Assembly (NCBI GenBank): GCA_937981555.1
Contig: CALJOK010000050.1
Location: forward strand, 1 to 64,000
Direction of reading: 5' to 3'
DNA length: 64,000 nucleotides
DNA from: an uncultured Saprospiraceae bacterium
GTDB taxonomy: Bacteria; Bacteroidota; Bacteroidia; Chitinophagales; Saprospiraceae
A model generated the notes under the pieces. The model made no database searches. It saw only the letters and a program-made list of their open reading frames with translations, and was not told the DNA's origin. Both the position numbers and the translations under genes were made by a program. Positions 17,997 through 26,692 of the stretch are shown piece by piece (position 1 is the stretch's first letter; every line of letters begins with the position of its first letter).

Positions 17997-18105
17997 ATAT
18001 CATCGGTTCATCGAACAAACCATTACTTGGTTCTATTTTCAAAAAATAAAATATAAGAAATGGTTATTTTGCCAAAGCGAAATAATCAACAAAAAATATC
18101 AAGAT

Positions 18106-18291
18106 ATGAATCAGCTAATACAATTAGAAATGAGGGTTAAAATTCTTGAAAAAGCATTTGAAAATCTTCTGAAAAATAATACGTTAATTAGTTATCCTGA
18201 TCATTCAGATATGGGAATGATAAAAATGGAAGTCTTTCAAGAAATGAAAAAGAAATATCCAAATGAGAAGATTGAATATCCAAAAATATAG
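18106..18291 (+). CDS. Small helical protein, 61 aa, translationally linked to the permease gene
   Basis: 61 residues with an amphipathic N-terminal helix (QLEMRVKILEKAFENLLKN) that could form a coiled coil, then a charged tail with FQEMKKKYPNE and EYPKI. The stop codon TAG is followed after three bases by the ATG of the next gene, so the two are cotranscribed and probably translationally coupled. I do not recognise the family; the coupling suggests a role tied to the permease. The function is unknown. Confidence 0.6.
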   Translation: MNQLIQLEMRVKILEKAFENLLKNNTLISYPDHSDMGMIKMEVFQEMKKKYPNEKIEYPKI

Positions 18292-18294
18292 GAA

Positions 18295-19533
18295 ATGAAA
18301 ATCATAGAAAATGTACAAATAGCCCTTGGAAATGTTCGTTCTAATTTATTGAGAACTATTATCACCATGTTGATTATTTCATTTGGAATAATGGCATTAG
18401 TTGGAATATTGACTTCCATTGATAGTATGATTTATTCTATGAATGATAGCTTTTCCAATATGGAAGCCAACTCATTTCGAATTAGACCAAAACGAGATGG
18501 CGTGAGTGGAAAACGAGGTGGCCGGCAATCTAAAAGAGGAGAAGTAGTCACCTACAAGCAAGGTATGGAATTCAAAGATAAATTTAATTACCCTTCAAAA
18601 GTAGCTTTGTCGACTTGGGGAACAGGAATCGCAACAGCAAAATATGGCGCTGAAAAAACGAATCCAAATGTGAGAGTTTTGGGGGCGGATGAAAACTACT
18701 TAAATGTCAAAAGTTATGAAATAGCAGTAGGGCGAAACTTTACCGAAACAGAAGTAACTTCAGGACAAAACAAAACAATCGTTGGATTTGATATCGTAAA
18801 AGCATTGTTTAATGAAAATATGGACCGTGCACTCAATAGTGTAATTTCGGTTGGAAATGTAAAATATAAAATCATCGGAGTACTCGCATCTAAAGGTGCC
18901 TCGATGGGAATGAGTCAAGATCGAATAATTTTGATTCCATTACTCAAAGCAAAAACACTTTATGGTCACTCCCAAAAAAATTACGACATAGCGGTGGCAT
19001 TGACTAGTGTAGAAAAAATGAATGATGCGATATCAACTGCAATTGGTACCTTTAGAAATATTCGAAAACTAAAGTTGTCACAAGACAATGATTTTGAAAT
19101 TAGAAAAGCTGACGGTTTGATTGAACGACTCAAAGAAAACACTGCAGCTATTCGTTTGTCAGCGATTGGAATTGCGCTGATCACTTTGCTTGGTGCAGCG
19201 ATTGGTTTGATGAATATCATGCTGGTTTCCGTAACAGAACGAACACGTGAAATTGGAATTTGTAAAGCCCTTGGTGCTACTCGGAAAAATATCTTAACTC
19301 AATTTTTGACAGAGGCAGTTGTGATTTGTCAACTAGGCGGATTGGTTGGAATTGTGTTTGGAATTTTAATTGGAAATATTTTAACCTTTTTTATTGGAGG
19401 AACATTTTTGATTCCTTGGGCTTGGATTGTTTTAGGAATTACAACTTGCTTAGTAGTAGGTTTAGTTTCAGGATTGTATCCTGCGTTGAAGGCGTCGAGG
19501 TTGGATCCAATTGAGTCGTTGAGGTATGAGTAA
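18295..19533 (+). CDS. ABC transporter permease, MacB/FtsX type
   Basis: 412 residues with the MacB-type layout: one N-terminal membrane helix (about 20-40, TIITMLIISFGIMALVGIL), a periplasmic MacB-PCD-like domain (about 45-270) and three C-terminal helices (about 285-305, 335-360, 370-395) carrying the FtsX core with TERTREIGICKALGATRKNIL, the coupling helix that contacts the ATPase, and a PALKASRLDPIESLRYE ending. It exports or mechanically transmits signals with a separate ATPase, which is not encoded in the window. Four-helix MacB-like permeases of this size often work as dimers with an MFP partner. A terminator follows. Confidence 0.88.
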   Translation: MKIIENVQIALGNVRSNLLRTIITMLIISFGIMALVGILTSIDSMIYSMNDSFSNMEANSFRIRPKRDGVSGKRGGRQSKRGEVVTYKQGMEFKDKFNYPSKVALSTWGTGIATAKYGAEKTNPNVRVLGADENYLNVKSYEIAVGRNFTETEVTSGQNKTIVGFDIVKALFNENMDRALNSVISVGNVKYKIIGVLASKGASMGMSQDRIILIPLLKAKTLYGHSQKNYDIAVALTSVEKMNDAISTAIGTFRNIRKLKLSQDNDFEIRKADGLIERLKENTAAIRLSAIGIALITLLGAAIGLMNIMLVSVTERTREIGICKALGATRKNILTQFLTEAVVICQLGGLVGIVFGILIGNILTFFIGGTFLIPWAWIVLGITTCLVVGLVSGLYPALKASRLDPIESLRYE

Positions 19534-19556
19534 ATAATATTTGAAATTAAAATAAC

Positions 19557-19597
19557 AAAAACTCTTTTTCATCATCTTATGATGGGAAAGGGTTTTT
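19557..19597 (+). terminator. Rho-independent terminator of the permease gene
   Basis: Stem AAAACTCTTTTTCATCAT (19557-19574) against ATGATGGGAAAGGGTTTT (from 19578), a few mismatches, then T-rich sequence. A near-copy with the same stem design ends the next gene. Confidence 0.85.
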
Positions 19598-19685
19598 TCA
19601 TTTTAAATAACTTCTCAGTTATAACTTTCAAGAAATGAAGTATAAAAAATAATTATTAATATTAGATAATATTTTATGTAACAGT

Positions 19686-19714
19686 ATTGAATCTTGCTGA
19701 AATAGAGATTCAAT
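19686..19714 (+). promoter_or_regulatory. Inverted repeat upstream of the 181-residue protein gene
   Basis: Perfect 9-bp arms ATTGAATCT (19686-19694) and AGATTCAAT (19706-19714), 58 bp before the start codon. The right half overlaps a second dyad GAGATT-C-AATCTC. It may be an operator or a 5' leader hairpin. Confidence 0.4.
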
Positions 19715-19772
19715 CTCCCCTTAACTTTGAGTTATTAAAAAATAATAATCCAAACTTTTTAAACTAGAAATT

Positions 19773-20318
19773 ATGAAATATTTATTAAAATCTATCACCG
19801 TGTTATTTTTGATGGCATCATTTAACATCACTTCTTTAGCACAGAATCAAACAACTACAAATGTTGGACATTCAATCAAAGTTGGATTTCCTATGTTTCT
19901 TTTTGCCAGTTCTAACAAAGCGATTCATTTTGGGTATAATCCTCACATTGAGATATCTAATCGATTCGCTACGGAAGCTCAGTTCTCCTACTCTGGTGCA
20001 AAATTTAAACAGAGTGATGATCTCTTTGCACACAACGGAGGACATTTACATGTCATTAATGCACTTGGAGGGGCAAGGTTCTATTTAATTAAGAAGGAAG
20101 AAAAAGCTCAACTTTATTTCAATATTCTCTTAGGTTATGCATTTGTTAACGATCAAGAATTAACAAATGATGGAGATGTAAACTCCTTCCGAAATAGTAA
20201 AGATCATGCATTAGGTTATTCATCAGGAATTTATTTGAATACCAAACATAATTTTAATTTCGGAATTGCCTTTGAAACAAATGCTGCCACTACATTGAAA
20301 GTAGGATATCAATTTTAA
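19773..20318 (+). CDS. Outer-membrane beta-barrel-like protein, 181 aa
   Basis: 181 residues with a signal peptide (1-24, hydrophobic core LLKSITVLFLMASFNI ending LAQ). The mature part alternates polar and hydrophobic residues and has short strand-like segments (HSIKVGFPMFLF, RFATEAQFSYSGAKF, GGARFYLI, QLYFNILLGYAFV, NFGIAFETNAATTLKVGYQF) ending in an aromatic residue, the pattern of an eight-strand outer membrane barrel. I do not recognise a named family. It is a single gene between two similar terminators. Confidence 0.7.
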   Translation: MKYLLKSITVLFLMASFNITSLAQNQTTTNVGHSIKVGFPMFLFASSNKAIHFGYNPHIEISNRFATEAQFSYSGAKFKQSDDLFAHNGGHLHVINALGGARFYLIKKEEKAQLYFNILLGYAFVNDQELTNDGDVNSFRNSKDHALGYSSGIYLNTKHNFNFGIAFETNAATTLKVGYQF

Positions 20319-20347
20319 GATTAAAAATGAACTCAAGTTCAAAAATT

Positions 20348-20388
20348 AAAACCCTTTTTCGTCACTTCATGATGAAAAAGGGTTTTGT
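20348..20388 (+). terminator. Rho-independent terminator
   Basis: Stem AAAACCCTTTTTCGTCA (20348-20364) against TGATGAAAAAGGGTTTT (20370-20386), loop CTTCA, one wobble pair. Confidence 0.88.
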
Positions 20389-20504
20389 TATTTTTAGATA
20401 GTAATTTACCTCATTTAGATTACTCTTTTGTGTCAAAATGAATTCCTCCCTTCTAGTGTGATAACATATCAAGTTTAATTTTTACTTTGTTATAAAAATA
20501 AAAA

Positions 20505-22031
20505 ATGACAAAATACTTTATTCTCTTAGTGCTCTTTATAGCTTCTCCTTTTTTTCTTACTGCTCAAAAAAATCAAATTCAATGGGGCTCTGTTAATAAG
20601 GCAGAGACAGAAAATGGTAAAAATTTTTTCTCTAAACAAATGGTCGGAAGTATCGGTGATAATTATTTTATGTATGCCAGTACTAGAAAAAATAAACATC
20701 TATTAAAGTTTAATTCAAAGAACAACTTAACAGAAACCACTCTCATAGATTTTAAATATCAAGACAAAAAAATTGATTTAATAAATCTCTTGAATACTGC
20801 TTCTAGTAATTTTCTTGTCAGTACTCGCCATTACCCTAAAACCAAAGAAAATAAATATTTCATCAATGAGATTAGTGCAGATGGAACAGTTTCAGAAAAT
20901 GTAAAAGAATTGTTTTCTCATCGTTACATCCGCGATAAAAATATGCGCGATCAACAAATGTCAGAAGAAGATAATGATGTTTCAGGGATTTGGACTAGTT
21001 CTGATTCTACCAAAGTATTGTTTGTATCTGTTGAATCTAAGTATCAATTTAACAAAAAGAAGGGAGATGATATTTTCCATTTTGCTTTATTTGATAGCGG
21101 TATGAATTTGATCTGGCAAGAGGCGTTGGGTTTTCCTTATACAGATAAGAAAATAAAAGTAGAAGGATTTTCTTTGACCAATGATGGGAAAATATTTGCT
21201 CATGGAAAAATAGAAGCAGACGAAAAAAGAAAATTTAAAATGCCTCAAACCAATATCTCCTTATTTGAAATAAAGCAAAGTGGAATTATTGAAATAGAAC
21301 AACTTAAGATTCAAAATAAATATTTAGGCGGAGGATATTTATATGTTAGTAATAGCGGGCCTCTTTATTATGCCGGCACATATGTAGATAAAAAAGAAAA
21401 GTCAGGCGCATGGGGAGGTTTATATTTATTTAAATTTGATGATTCTGGAAATGAAATATTTAATAAAACTTATAAATGGAGTAATCAAGTTAAGAAGGAA
21501 ATGGATTCTAAAAAGTGGTATTTAAATTTTAAAAATGGATTGATTGATTATGAAAATGAGGCGGTAACAATTGCCATTGAAAATATTACATATAAAATAT
21601 ACAAAGGTAAAACTTATCTAAAAGGTACAGATCAAATTATTTTATCCTCATTTTCATTTGATGGTGAATCACGTTGGATGACTTTAATACAAAAAGAATT
21701 TGCAGCAGCAGAAACACCAAAGGCATCTTCTTTTTTATTCGCTCATAAAGACGAAAATATTTATTTAATTTTTAATGATGATAAAAATAAAGAAGAACGC
21801 AAAAAACTAAGTGCCACTAGAAATCCATTTAAGTCCAGTTATTTTATGGATCTCACTAAAATTAATTCCAAAGGGGAAATAGAGTTAAGAGAGACGTTGA
21901 TTAATTCGAAAGAATTTGAATTCTATTTTGATGGATCTGAATCTAGTTTTATTGAAAATGGGAAGGTGCTAATATTTGGAGAAGGAAACGTTAATTCTGA
22001 TTTTCGTATAGGAACGATTGAATTGAATTAA
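20505..22031 (+). CDS. Exported protein of unknown function, 508 aa
   Basis: 508 residues with signal peptide 1-21 (LLVLFIASPFFLTAQ). The body is beta-rich with repeated short segments of hydrophobic strands and polar turns (LLKFNSKNNL, HFALFDSGMNLIW, LTNDGKIFAHGKIE, LYLFKFDDSGNEIF), like proteins with a propeller or sandwich fold that report internal states. No T9SS sorting domain, no lipobox and no catalytic motif were seen, so it should be periplasmic or outer-membrane associated. I do not recognise a family. It is alone, 93 bp before nadD. Confidence 0.75.
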   Translation: MTKYFILLVLFIASPFFLTAQKNQIQWGSVNKAETENGKNFFSKQMVGSIGDNYFMYASTRKNKHLLKFNSKNNLTETTLIDFKYQDKKIDLINLLNTASSNFLVSTRHYPKTKENKYFINEISADGTVSENVKELFSHRYIRDKNMRDQQMSEEDNDVSGIWTSSDSTKVLFVSVESKYQFNKKKGDDIFHFALFDSGMNLIWQEALGFPYTDKKIKVEGFSLTNDGKIFAHGKIEADEKRKFKMPQTNISLFEIKQSGIIEIEQLKIQNKYLGGGYLYVSNSGPLYYAGTYVDKKEKSGAWGGLYLFKFDDSGNEIFNKTYKWSNQVKKEMDSKKWYLNFKNGLIDYENEAVTIAIENITYKIYKGKTYLKGTDQIILSSFSFDGESRWMTLIQKEFAAAETPKASSFLFAHKDENIYLIFNDDKNKEERKKLSATRNPFKSSYFMDLTKINSKGEIELRETLINSKEFEFYFDGSESSFIENGKVLIFGEGNVNSDFRIGTIELN

Positions 22032-22111
22032 TAATATTTCACTAATACTGAATCTTTGGTCTGTGTTTACTTTTTACAAAAAAAAGAATTTTAGTTTTAA
22101 TCGCCTAACTG

Positions 22112-22119
22112 TATCTTTG
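22112..22119 (+). promoter_or_regulatory. -7 promoter element directly before nadD
   Basis: TATCTTTG matches the Bacteroidota -7 consensus TAnnTTTG and ends 4 bases before the nadD ATG. A start site a few bases downstream would leave almost no leader. Confidence 0.5.
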
Positions 22120-22123
22120 CAAA

Positions 22124-22705
22124 ATGAAAAAAAAGAAAGTTGGATTATTTTTCGGATCATTTAATCCCGTTCATGTAGGACATTTGATTATCGGCAATTA
22201 TATGGCGACTCAAACAGACCTAGATGAAGTTTGGTTAGTAGTCTCTCCGCAGAATCCTTTAAAAAAGAAAAGCACGTTGGCAAGAGATTTTGATCGCTTG
22301 CATTTAGTTCGTTTGGCGATTGAAGATTGTCCTAACCTAAAGGCGTCCAATATTGAATTTGATTTACCCAAACCTTCCTACACGATTGATACGTTGACTT
22401 ACCTCAACGAAGCGCATCCTGACAAAGATTTTGTACTCATCATGGGAGGCGATAATATTGGTACTTTGCATAAGTGGAAAAATTATGAACAGATTTTAAC
22501 TCACTATCAAATCTATGTGTACCAACGACCTAATTATGAATTGGGTGATTTGGCGACTCATGCTTCAGTTAAAATTTTTGAAGCACCCTTGATGCAAATT
22601 TCAGCGAGTTATATTCGTAAATCTATTCAAGGTGGACACTCGATTCAGTATTTAGTGACGCAGCCTGTTTTTGAATATATTAATTCTAGTAGTTTATATA
22701 AATAA
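22124..22705 (+). CDS. nadD: Nicotinate-nucleotide adenylyltransferase
   Basis: 193-residue nucleotidyltransferase that adenylates nicotinate mononucleotide to deamido-NAD, an essential step of NAD synthesis. The phosphate-binding HxGH motif is in GSFNPVHVGH (11-20). The family elements VWLVVSPQNPLKKK (34-47), MGGDNIGTLHKW (about 106-117) and the C-terminal ISASYIRKSI (about 167-176, ISSTxIR-like) are all there. Length matches NadD (about 190-215). A likely promoter abuts the start codon, so translation may begin without a leader. The next feature downstream is a palindromic repeat. Confidence 0.95.
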   Translation: MKKKKVGLFFGSFNPVHVGHLIIGNYMATQTDLDEVWLVVSPQNPLKKKSTLARDFDRLHLVRLAIEDCPNLKASNIEFDLPKPSYTIDTLTYLNEAHPDKDFVLIMGGDNIGTLHKWKNYEQILTHYQIYVYQRPNYELGDLATHASVKIFEAPLMQISASYIRKSIQGGHSIQYLVTQPVFEYINSSSLYK

Positions 22706-22714
22706 TCGTGGTGT

Positions 22715-22819
22715 GATGGAACGCGGATTGAGCGGATCAAGCGGATTTGACGATTAGAGGTCTGATGGATTTCTCCTATTATATAGTGATCGTCACATTC
22801 GCTTGATCCGCGTTCCATC
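22715..22819. repeat. Long imperfect inverted repeat
   Basis: Left arm 22715-22754 and right arm 22789-22819 match over about 31 bp except that the left arm holds an extra 9 bp, apparently an internal duplication of a GCGGAT-N3 unit. It lies between nadD and porZ, both on the plus strand, and has no T-run. Confidence 0.75.
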
Positions 22820-22874
22820 CTATCCCCGTCGGTGAACTGACAGAAAGTATTAATGTTTCTTTTAAAAACAATAA

Positions 22875-22882
22875 TACATTTG
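22875..22882 (+). promoter_or_regulatory. -7 promoter element of porZ
   Basis: TACATTTG matches TAnnTTTG and lies 49 bp before the porZ start; no clear -33 TTTG was found at the expected spacing. Confidence 0.5.
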
Positions 22883-22931
22883 TAGTGTAGTTCTTTTGTG
22901 AAACAAAACATTCAATAAACTTCAATAAAAA

Positions 22932-25259
22932 ATGACAAATCGAAATAAATTTTTCTTATCCATTATTGTCATCCTTTTTTCTTTTAATTTCTCTCAAGCC
23001 CAACCTGACATTGGGATTGGTGAGTGGAAATCTCATTTGCCTTTTCAAGCAGGAAAATATGTTACGCAAAGTGCAGAGGATATTATTTATGCCACGAATT
23101 GGGGAATTGTATATATCAACAAGAATGATAACTCTACTCGAACTTTAGATAAATTAAAAGGACTTAGCGGAGTTGGGATTGAACGTATCAAATACAATCA
23201 AGCAAACGATATTTTGATGATTGCATATTCTAATAGTATCATTGATTTAGTCAAGCCAAATGAAATAATTACTCTTTCCGATATTCAACGATTCAATAAT
23301 ATTTCAGGAGATAAACGGATTTATGATATTTTTATGGATACTGATTCTACTGCCTTGTTGGCAACAGGCTATGGTATTTCTAAAATAAATCTTAATCAAG
23401 ATATTTTTGTTTTTTCTACTTTTACAGGAATCCCAATGAATTCGGTGATCGTAAAAGATGAAATGATTTATGCCACTACAGAGGAAGGAATTTATCGAGC
23501 AGCTAATCAGTCGAATGTAAATTTGCAAGATTTTGGAGTATGGGAATTTTTAGATTCCAATAATGGATTTCCAGATGTATATAATGCAGGAGTTATTGCA
23601 AATTTTTCTGATAAAATTTATGTGAGTATTGATACTTCGATGTATAGTTTTGATGGGACAAACTTGGAGCAAGTTTATATTCCAGAAGATGGGTTTAAGA
23701 TCGAATATATTACCACGGAGGGTACTCACATGGTAGTGGGGTTAAGTTGTCAAGGAGGAGCATGTAAAGGGGATCTAGTATTTTTCAAACCAGACGAAAA
23801 TTTTACTAAAATTAAAAATTTCTGTGTAGATCGACCACTTCATGCTATCGAAGATGAAGAAGGTTGGGTCTGGGTAGCAGATGATTATTATAGATTTCGG
23901 AGTTATAAAATTGATAGTGAAGTTTGTGATGGTGGCTTTTCTCTGAATTCTCCTTTTGCCATAAAAAATTATGACCTCGAAGTTAATGAAGGACAGCTTT
24001 GGGTTACCGCGGGAGGAATTGATATCCGAAATTACTTTCAATTTTATTTTGAAGGTTTATACACTTTAGAAGATGGAACTTGGAAACATTTCAATCGGTT
24101 GAACCGACCTGACTTGGCTGGAACTTTAGATTTCTTGAGAGTAGCATTTCATCCTGAAAAAGATATTATGTATGCGAGCACTTACTATGATGGCTTGGTA
24201 AAATATGAAGATGATGTCTTTGAAATCTTGGTTGACACTAATTCTACTTTGGGAAATTCGACGGTAGCAGATATTGATCGAACCAAAGTTGCTGGATTGG
24301 CTTATGATCAAAATAATAATCTATGGATTGCCAATCCAGGAACAGCTAGACCAATTTCAGTTATTACTGATGAAGGTGACATGAAAAGTTTTTCTATCAA
24401 TTCTAATATTCAAGGTTTGTTTTCTTTGGAGGTAGATGATAATAATTTTAAATGGTTTACCGTAAGTGAAGGAACTGCAGGGATTTTAGTTTTTGACGAA
24501 GGTGACTTGGGTGTAACTGGAGATGAAAGATTTCGACAAATTAAATCTTCAAGTAGTGCGCTTAGTACTAACAATGTAAGTTGTATCACTAAGGATCTGG
24601 ATGGAGATATGTGGGTGGGAACTGGAGATGGTATTATTATCTTCGAATGCGGAAGTAGTGTCTTTGATGAAGAACAATGCCAGGGAACTCGAAAAATTGT
24701 GGAACAAGATGGCATCCCTGCTTATCTTTTAGTAGGAGAAGATGTGAAAGCAATTGCAGTAGATGGTGCTAATCGAAAATGGGTAGGAACGACGACAGGA
24801 GTCTTTGTAATTTCGTCAGACGGAGAAGAATTGATTGCAAAATTTAATACAGAGAATAGCCCTCTTTTTGATAATGTGATAACTGATATTGCTATCGACC
24901 CAACATGTGGAGAAGTGTTTATAGGTACATCAGAAGGAATAGTTTCTTATCGAGGAGAAGCAACCGAAGGTGGAGTCATTCATAAAGAAGATCCTTTAGT
25001 CTTCCCAAATCCAGTTCGTCCCGATTATCAAGGTCCCATAGCAATCAAAGGTTTAGCGCGAGATTCTGATGTAAAAATTACAGATATAAATGGACAGTTA
25101 GTTTATGAAACCATAGCACTTGGAGGGCAGGCGATTTGGGATGGTAGAGATTATACTGGACGAAAAGCGGCGACTGGAGTTTATCTTGTCTTAGGAACAA
25201 CGACTAAAGGTTTTGAAGAACCGGAGAGCGTGGTGGCGAAGATTTTATTTATGAATTAA
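22932..25259 (+). CDS. porZ: Type IX secretion system protein PorZ
   Basis: 775 residues, the size of Porphyromonas gingivalis PorZ. Signal peptide 1-23 (IIVILFSFNFSQAQ). The mature N-terminus IGEWKSHLPFQAGKYV is the family start, followed by two seven-bladed beta-propellers read as repeated blades (YATNWGIVYINK, ATTEEGIYRAA, NLWIANPG, MWVGTGDGIIIFE, KWVGTTTGVFVIS, VFIGTSEGIVSYRG). The C-terminal domain (VFPNPVRPDYQGPIAIKGL, DINGQLVYE, GVYLVLGTT) resembles a sorting domain but is a PorZ mark. In P. gingivalis PorZ is part of the surface attachment complex with PorU, PorV and PorQ and delivers anionic LPS to cargo. No other T9SS gene is nearby. Confidence 0.88.
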   Translation: MTNRNKFFLSIIVILFSFNFSQAQPDIGIGEWKSHLPFQAGKYVTQSAEDIIYATNWGIVYINKNDNSTRTLDKLKGLSGVGIERIKYNQANDILMIAYSNSIIDLVKPNEIITLSDIQRFNNISGDKRIYDIFMDTDSTALLATGYGISKINLNQDIFVFSTFTGIPMNSVIVKDEMIYATTEEGIYRAANQSNVNLQDFGVWEFLDSNNGFPDVYNAGVIANFSDKIYVSIDTSMYSFDGTNLEQVYIPEDGFKIEYITTEGTHMVVGLSCQGGACKGDLVFFKPDENFTKIKNFCVDRPLHAIEDEEGWVWVADDYYRFRSYKIDSEVCDGGFSLNSPFAIKNYDLEVNEGQLWVTAGGIDIRNYFQFYFEGLYTLEDGTWKHFNRLNRPDLAGTLDFLRVAFHPEKDIMYASTYYDGLVKYEDDVFEILVDTNSTLGNSTVADIDRTKVAGLAYDQNNNLWIANPGTARPISVITDEGDMKSFSINSNIQGLFSLEVDDNNFKWFTVSEGTAGILVFDEGDLGVTGDERFRQIKSSSSALSTNNVSCITKDLDGDMWVGTGDGIIIFECGSSVFDEEQCQGTRKIVEQDGIPAYLLVGEDVKAIAVDGANRKWVGTTTGVFVISSDGEELIAKFNTENSPLFDNVITDIAIDPTCGEVFIGTSEGIVSYRGEATEGGVIHKEDPLVFPNPVRPDYQGPIAIKGLARDSDVKITDINGQLVYETIALGGQAIWDGRDYTGRKAATGVYLVLGTTTKGFEEPESVVAKILFMN

Positions 25260-25310
25260 AAAAGGAGTCAGAAAATCAGGGACTTCGTGTTTTACGACTT
25301 ATTAAAAATC

Positions 25311-25350
25311 AGAAAAGCTCTTTTTGCTAAAATGCAAAAAGAGCTTTTCT
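25311..25350. terminator. Bidirectional terminator between porZ and bshA
   Basis: Perfect 17-bp arms AGAAAAGCTCTTTTTGC (25311-25327) and its complement (25334-25350), loop TAAAAT, between convergent genes. Weak outer pairing continues on both sides. Confidence 0.88.
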
Positions 25351-25399
25351 GTATATACACATATAACCTTATCGTAAAACCAAAATCCCTAACTCCTTC

Positions 25400-26533
25400 T
25401 TAATGTACAGCCGTTGCGATAATATGCTCATAATATTTTTCGTACTCCGGTAAAATATATTTGATATCAAATTTCTCAGCTTGAGTCAAAGCATTTTTTC
25501 TAAACTCCGCCAGTACATCATCATCTTCTAAAATTTGAATAGCATATTTAGCCATCGACTCTACGTCTCCAACGTCACTTAAAAAACCAGTTTTGCCATG
25601 AATATTTACTTCTGGAATACCTCCAGCGTTAGAAGAAATAATCGGTACTTCACAAGCCATCGCTTCTAATGCTGCCAATCCAAAACTTTCATTAGCACTA
25701 GGCATGATGAACAAATCAGCCACAGATAAAAGTTCTTCTACTGCATCTTGTTTTCCTAAAAAACGAATCTCATCACAAAGTCCAATTTGTCGACAGAGAT
25801 CTTCCATCTTGCTTCTTTCAGGACCATCTCCAATCAATAATAGTTTAGATGGAATTTTCTTAAATACTTTTTCGAAAACATAAATTACATCTTCGACTCT
25901 TTTCACTTTTCTAAAATTAGAAACGTGCACTAATATTTTTTCGCCGTTGGGCGCAATTGCTTTTTTGAAATGATCTTTATTGACTTTTCTAAAACGATCA
26001 AAATCTATAAAGTTAGGAATGACTTTGATTTCATTTTTGATGTCAAAATAATCAAAGGTCTGTTTTCTCAAACTTTCAGAAACAGCCGTAACTCCATCTG
26101 ACTTATTGATAGAAAATGCAACCACAGGTGAGAAGGATTTATTATTTCCAACCAAAGTGATATCTGTTCCATGCAAAGTAGTGACCACAGGAATATATTT
26201 CCCATCTGCCAATAATATTTTTTTTGCCATATAAGCAACTGCCGCATGAGGAATCGCATAATGCACATGAAGCAAATCTAATCCTTCATATTTTACTACA
26301 TCAACTAATTTACTAGCTAAGGCTGTATCATAAGGTGGATATTCAAATAGCGGATAGTCTTCCGCATTGACTTCGTGATAAAAAATATTTTCTTGGAAAC
26401 TTTGTAAACGAGCTGGACGTCCGTAGGTGATAAAATGAATTTGATGTCCCTTTTTTGCCAGACCTAATCCAAGTTCAGTTGCTACAACTCCGCTTCCTCC
26501 GTAGGTAGGATAACAGACAATGCCTATTTTCAT
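25400..26533 (-). CDS. bshA: N-acetyl-alpha-D-glucosaminyl L-malate synthase
   Basis: 377-residue GT4 glycosyltransferase, the first enzyme of bacillithiol synthesis: UDP-GlcNAc plus L-malate gives GlcNAc-malate. The N-terminus MKIGIVCYPTYGGSGVVATELG is typical for BshA, with the GGSG loop for the nucleotide sugar. HVHYAIPHAA and TTLHGTDITLVG follow; the C-terminal half has LLIGDGPER, FLGKQDAVEELLSVADLFIMPSANESFGLAALEAMACEVP (EX7E motif at ESFGLAALE) and SNAGGIPEV. Length matches (about 380). bshB and bshC are not in the window. Monocistronic. Confidence 0.93.
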   Translation of the reverse strand: MKIGIVCYPTYGGSGVVATELGLGLAKKGHQIHFITYGRPARLQSFQENIFYHEVNAEDYPLFEYPPYDTALASKLVDVVKYEGLDLLHVHYAIPHAAVAYMAKKILLADGKYIPVVTTLHGTDITLVGNNKSFSPVVAFSINKSDGVTAVSESLRKQTFDYFDIKNEIKVIPNFIDFDRFRKVNKDHFKKAIAPNGEKILVHVSNFRKVKRVEDVIYVFEKVFKKIPSKLLLIGDGPERSKMEDLCRQIGLCDEIRFLGKQDAVEELLSVADLFIMPSANESFGLAALEAMACEVPIISSNAGGIPEVNIHGKTGFLSDVGDVESMAKYAIQILEDDDVLAEFRKNALTQAEKFDIKYILPEYEKYYEHIIATAVH

Positions 26534-26636
26534 TTTTCGTGCTGTTTTTTTAGAAAAAAATACTTGTTAAGTGAAATGTATTTTTTTGCAAAATGTTCAT
26601 TCAGAGATGGTTTATTTTCCCTCAAAAATATAAAAA

Positions 26637-26672
26637 AAAAGGCATCCGAACTATCGGATGCCTTTTCATTTT
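26637..26672 (-). terminator. Rho-independent terminator of the 1299-residue protein gene
   Basis: Perfect 13-bp arms AAAAGGCATCCGA (26637-26649) and TCGGATGCCTTTT (26654-26666), loop ACTA; A-run on the plus strand gives the T-run on the minus strand. Confidence 0.9.
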
Positions 26673-26692
26673 TATCTTTTACTTAATGAAAG

